This document shows, one piece after another, positions 21,301 through 21,551 of a stretch of DNA of 21,551 bases (positions are counted from its first letter, which is position 1; every line of letters starts with the position of its first letter). Source of the DNA: a virus; the IMG/VR virus record IMGVR_UViG_3300021963_000752, positions 1 to 21,551 of that record, one strand, 5' to 3'. Position numbers and translations under genes: made by a program. Below the pieces are notes generated by a model. It had not been told where the DNA came from and did not search any database. It saw nothing but the letters and a program-made list of their open reading frames with translations.

Positions 21301-21551
21301 TCAGGCCCTTCTATAAGTACGAGTTAAACGAGAGTGAGCAGCGGGGCGCTGGCTGTGTGTGTAGCCAACTGGCTGGATGAGGTGAGAAAAGCGTTTGCTC
21401 ATTGCGCCCCAGGCGTTGGGGTGGTGCGGCTCTGGCATGCCGTTCTTGGCCGCGTAGATGCGGAAGTCTTCAATGCTGAACTCTGTGGGGGCCACATGCT
21501 CGAGCCAGAAGGTGAAGTTGACTTGTGACACCAGGGCCCAGTCAGCAGAAT
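21301..21551 (-). CDS. Small conserved phage protein, 5' end probably outside the window
   Basis: The frame ends at 21301 and stays open to the window edge. GTG at 21531 is a possible start giving 76 residues, but its ribosome site is poor and in-frame codons upstream (S-A-D-W-A-L) continue without a stop, so the real start is probably further out. The product contains FSIEDFRIYAAKNGMPEPHH, PNAWGAMSKRFS and GYTHSQRPAAHSRLTRTYR. The pattern PP/EP-H-HPNAWGA...GY-x-x-S-x-RP-x-x-H is one I know from small phage proteins of the early region, with no proven function; a winged-helix DNA-binding fold is likely. It lies two bases before the Sak4-like gene and probably belongs to the same operon. Confidence 0.6.
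   Translation of the reverse strand, partial: SADWALVSQVNFTFWLEHVAPTEFSIEDFRIYAAKNGMPEPHHPNAWGAMSKRFSHLIQPVGYTHSQRPAAHSRLTRTYRRA

Overview
The window is a piece of a temperate, tailed double-stranded DNA phage, most likely a short-tailed (podovirus-type) phage of a betaproteobacterium. The phage assignment rests on an unbroken set of virion, lysis, integration and recombination genes. The tail genes (a flat adaptor-like protein followed by a beta-propeller-like protein resembling P22 gp10) and the absence of any tape-measure or sheath gene point to a short tail. The host guess rests on a 47-base copy of the 3' half of a tRNA-His gene that looks, from memory, like Burkholderiales tRNA-His, and on a GC-rich coding style. 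No cellular genes are visible on either side, so this looks like phage genome with attP in its middle rather than a prophage end.

Layout: (1) 1-5145, + strand: end of the major capsid protein, a terminator-like structured spacer, a small Ala/Gly-rich protein, a coiled-coil protein, the adaptor-like and propeller-like tail proteins, and an acidic protein with DDD[IV][IV] repeats. (2) 5142-10236, + strand: a GNAT-like protein, a Gln-rich virion protein ending in a short endosialidase-chaperone (S74) domain, and three overlapping genes likely for internal/ejection proteins. (3) 10246-14288, + strand: a 1264-residue tail fibre whose distal third has a different base composition, and a small fibre-associated protein. 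(4) 14363-16476, + strand: a tight lysis region of four small or membrane proteins, a 3TM-type holin and a GH24 lysozyme, closed by a strong terminator. (5) 16477-16776: integration site, with repeated candidate integrase arm sites flanking a tRNA-His 3'-half copy, then a complete tRNA-His. (6) 16777-21551, - strand: tyrosine integrase with its own promoter, then a RuvC-like resolvase, an HNH-like/HTH protein, a tiny membrane protein, a Cas4-like Fe-S nuclease, a DUF669 protein, a Sak4-like ATPase and a partial small protein.

How it works together: the + strand is the late programme (capsid, short tail, ejected proteins, fibre, lysis). The - strand encodes lysogeny (integrase) and an early recombination module in which the Sak4-like ATPase, the DUF669 putative ssDNA-binding protein, the Cas4-like exonuclease and the RuvC-like nuclease would process and join DNA. 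The most unusual parts are the att/tRNA-His arrangement, the Asp-pentad repeat protein, the possible self-cleaving S74 domain on a non-fibre protein, the two-cluster cysteine nuclease and several tiny membrane ORFs inside operons.
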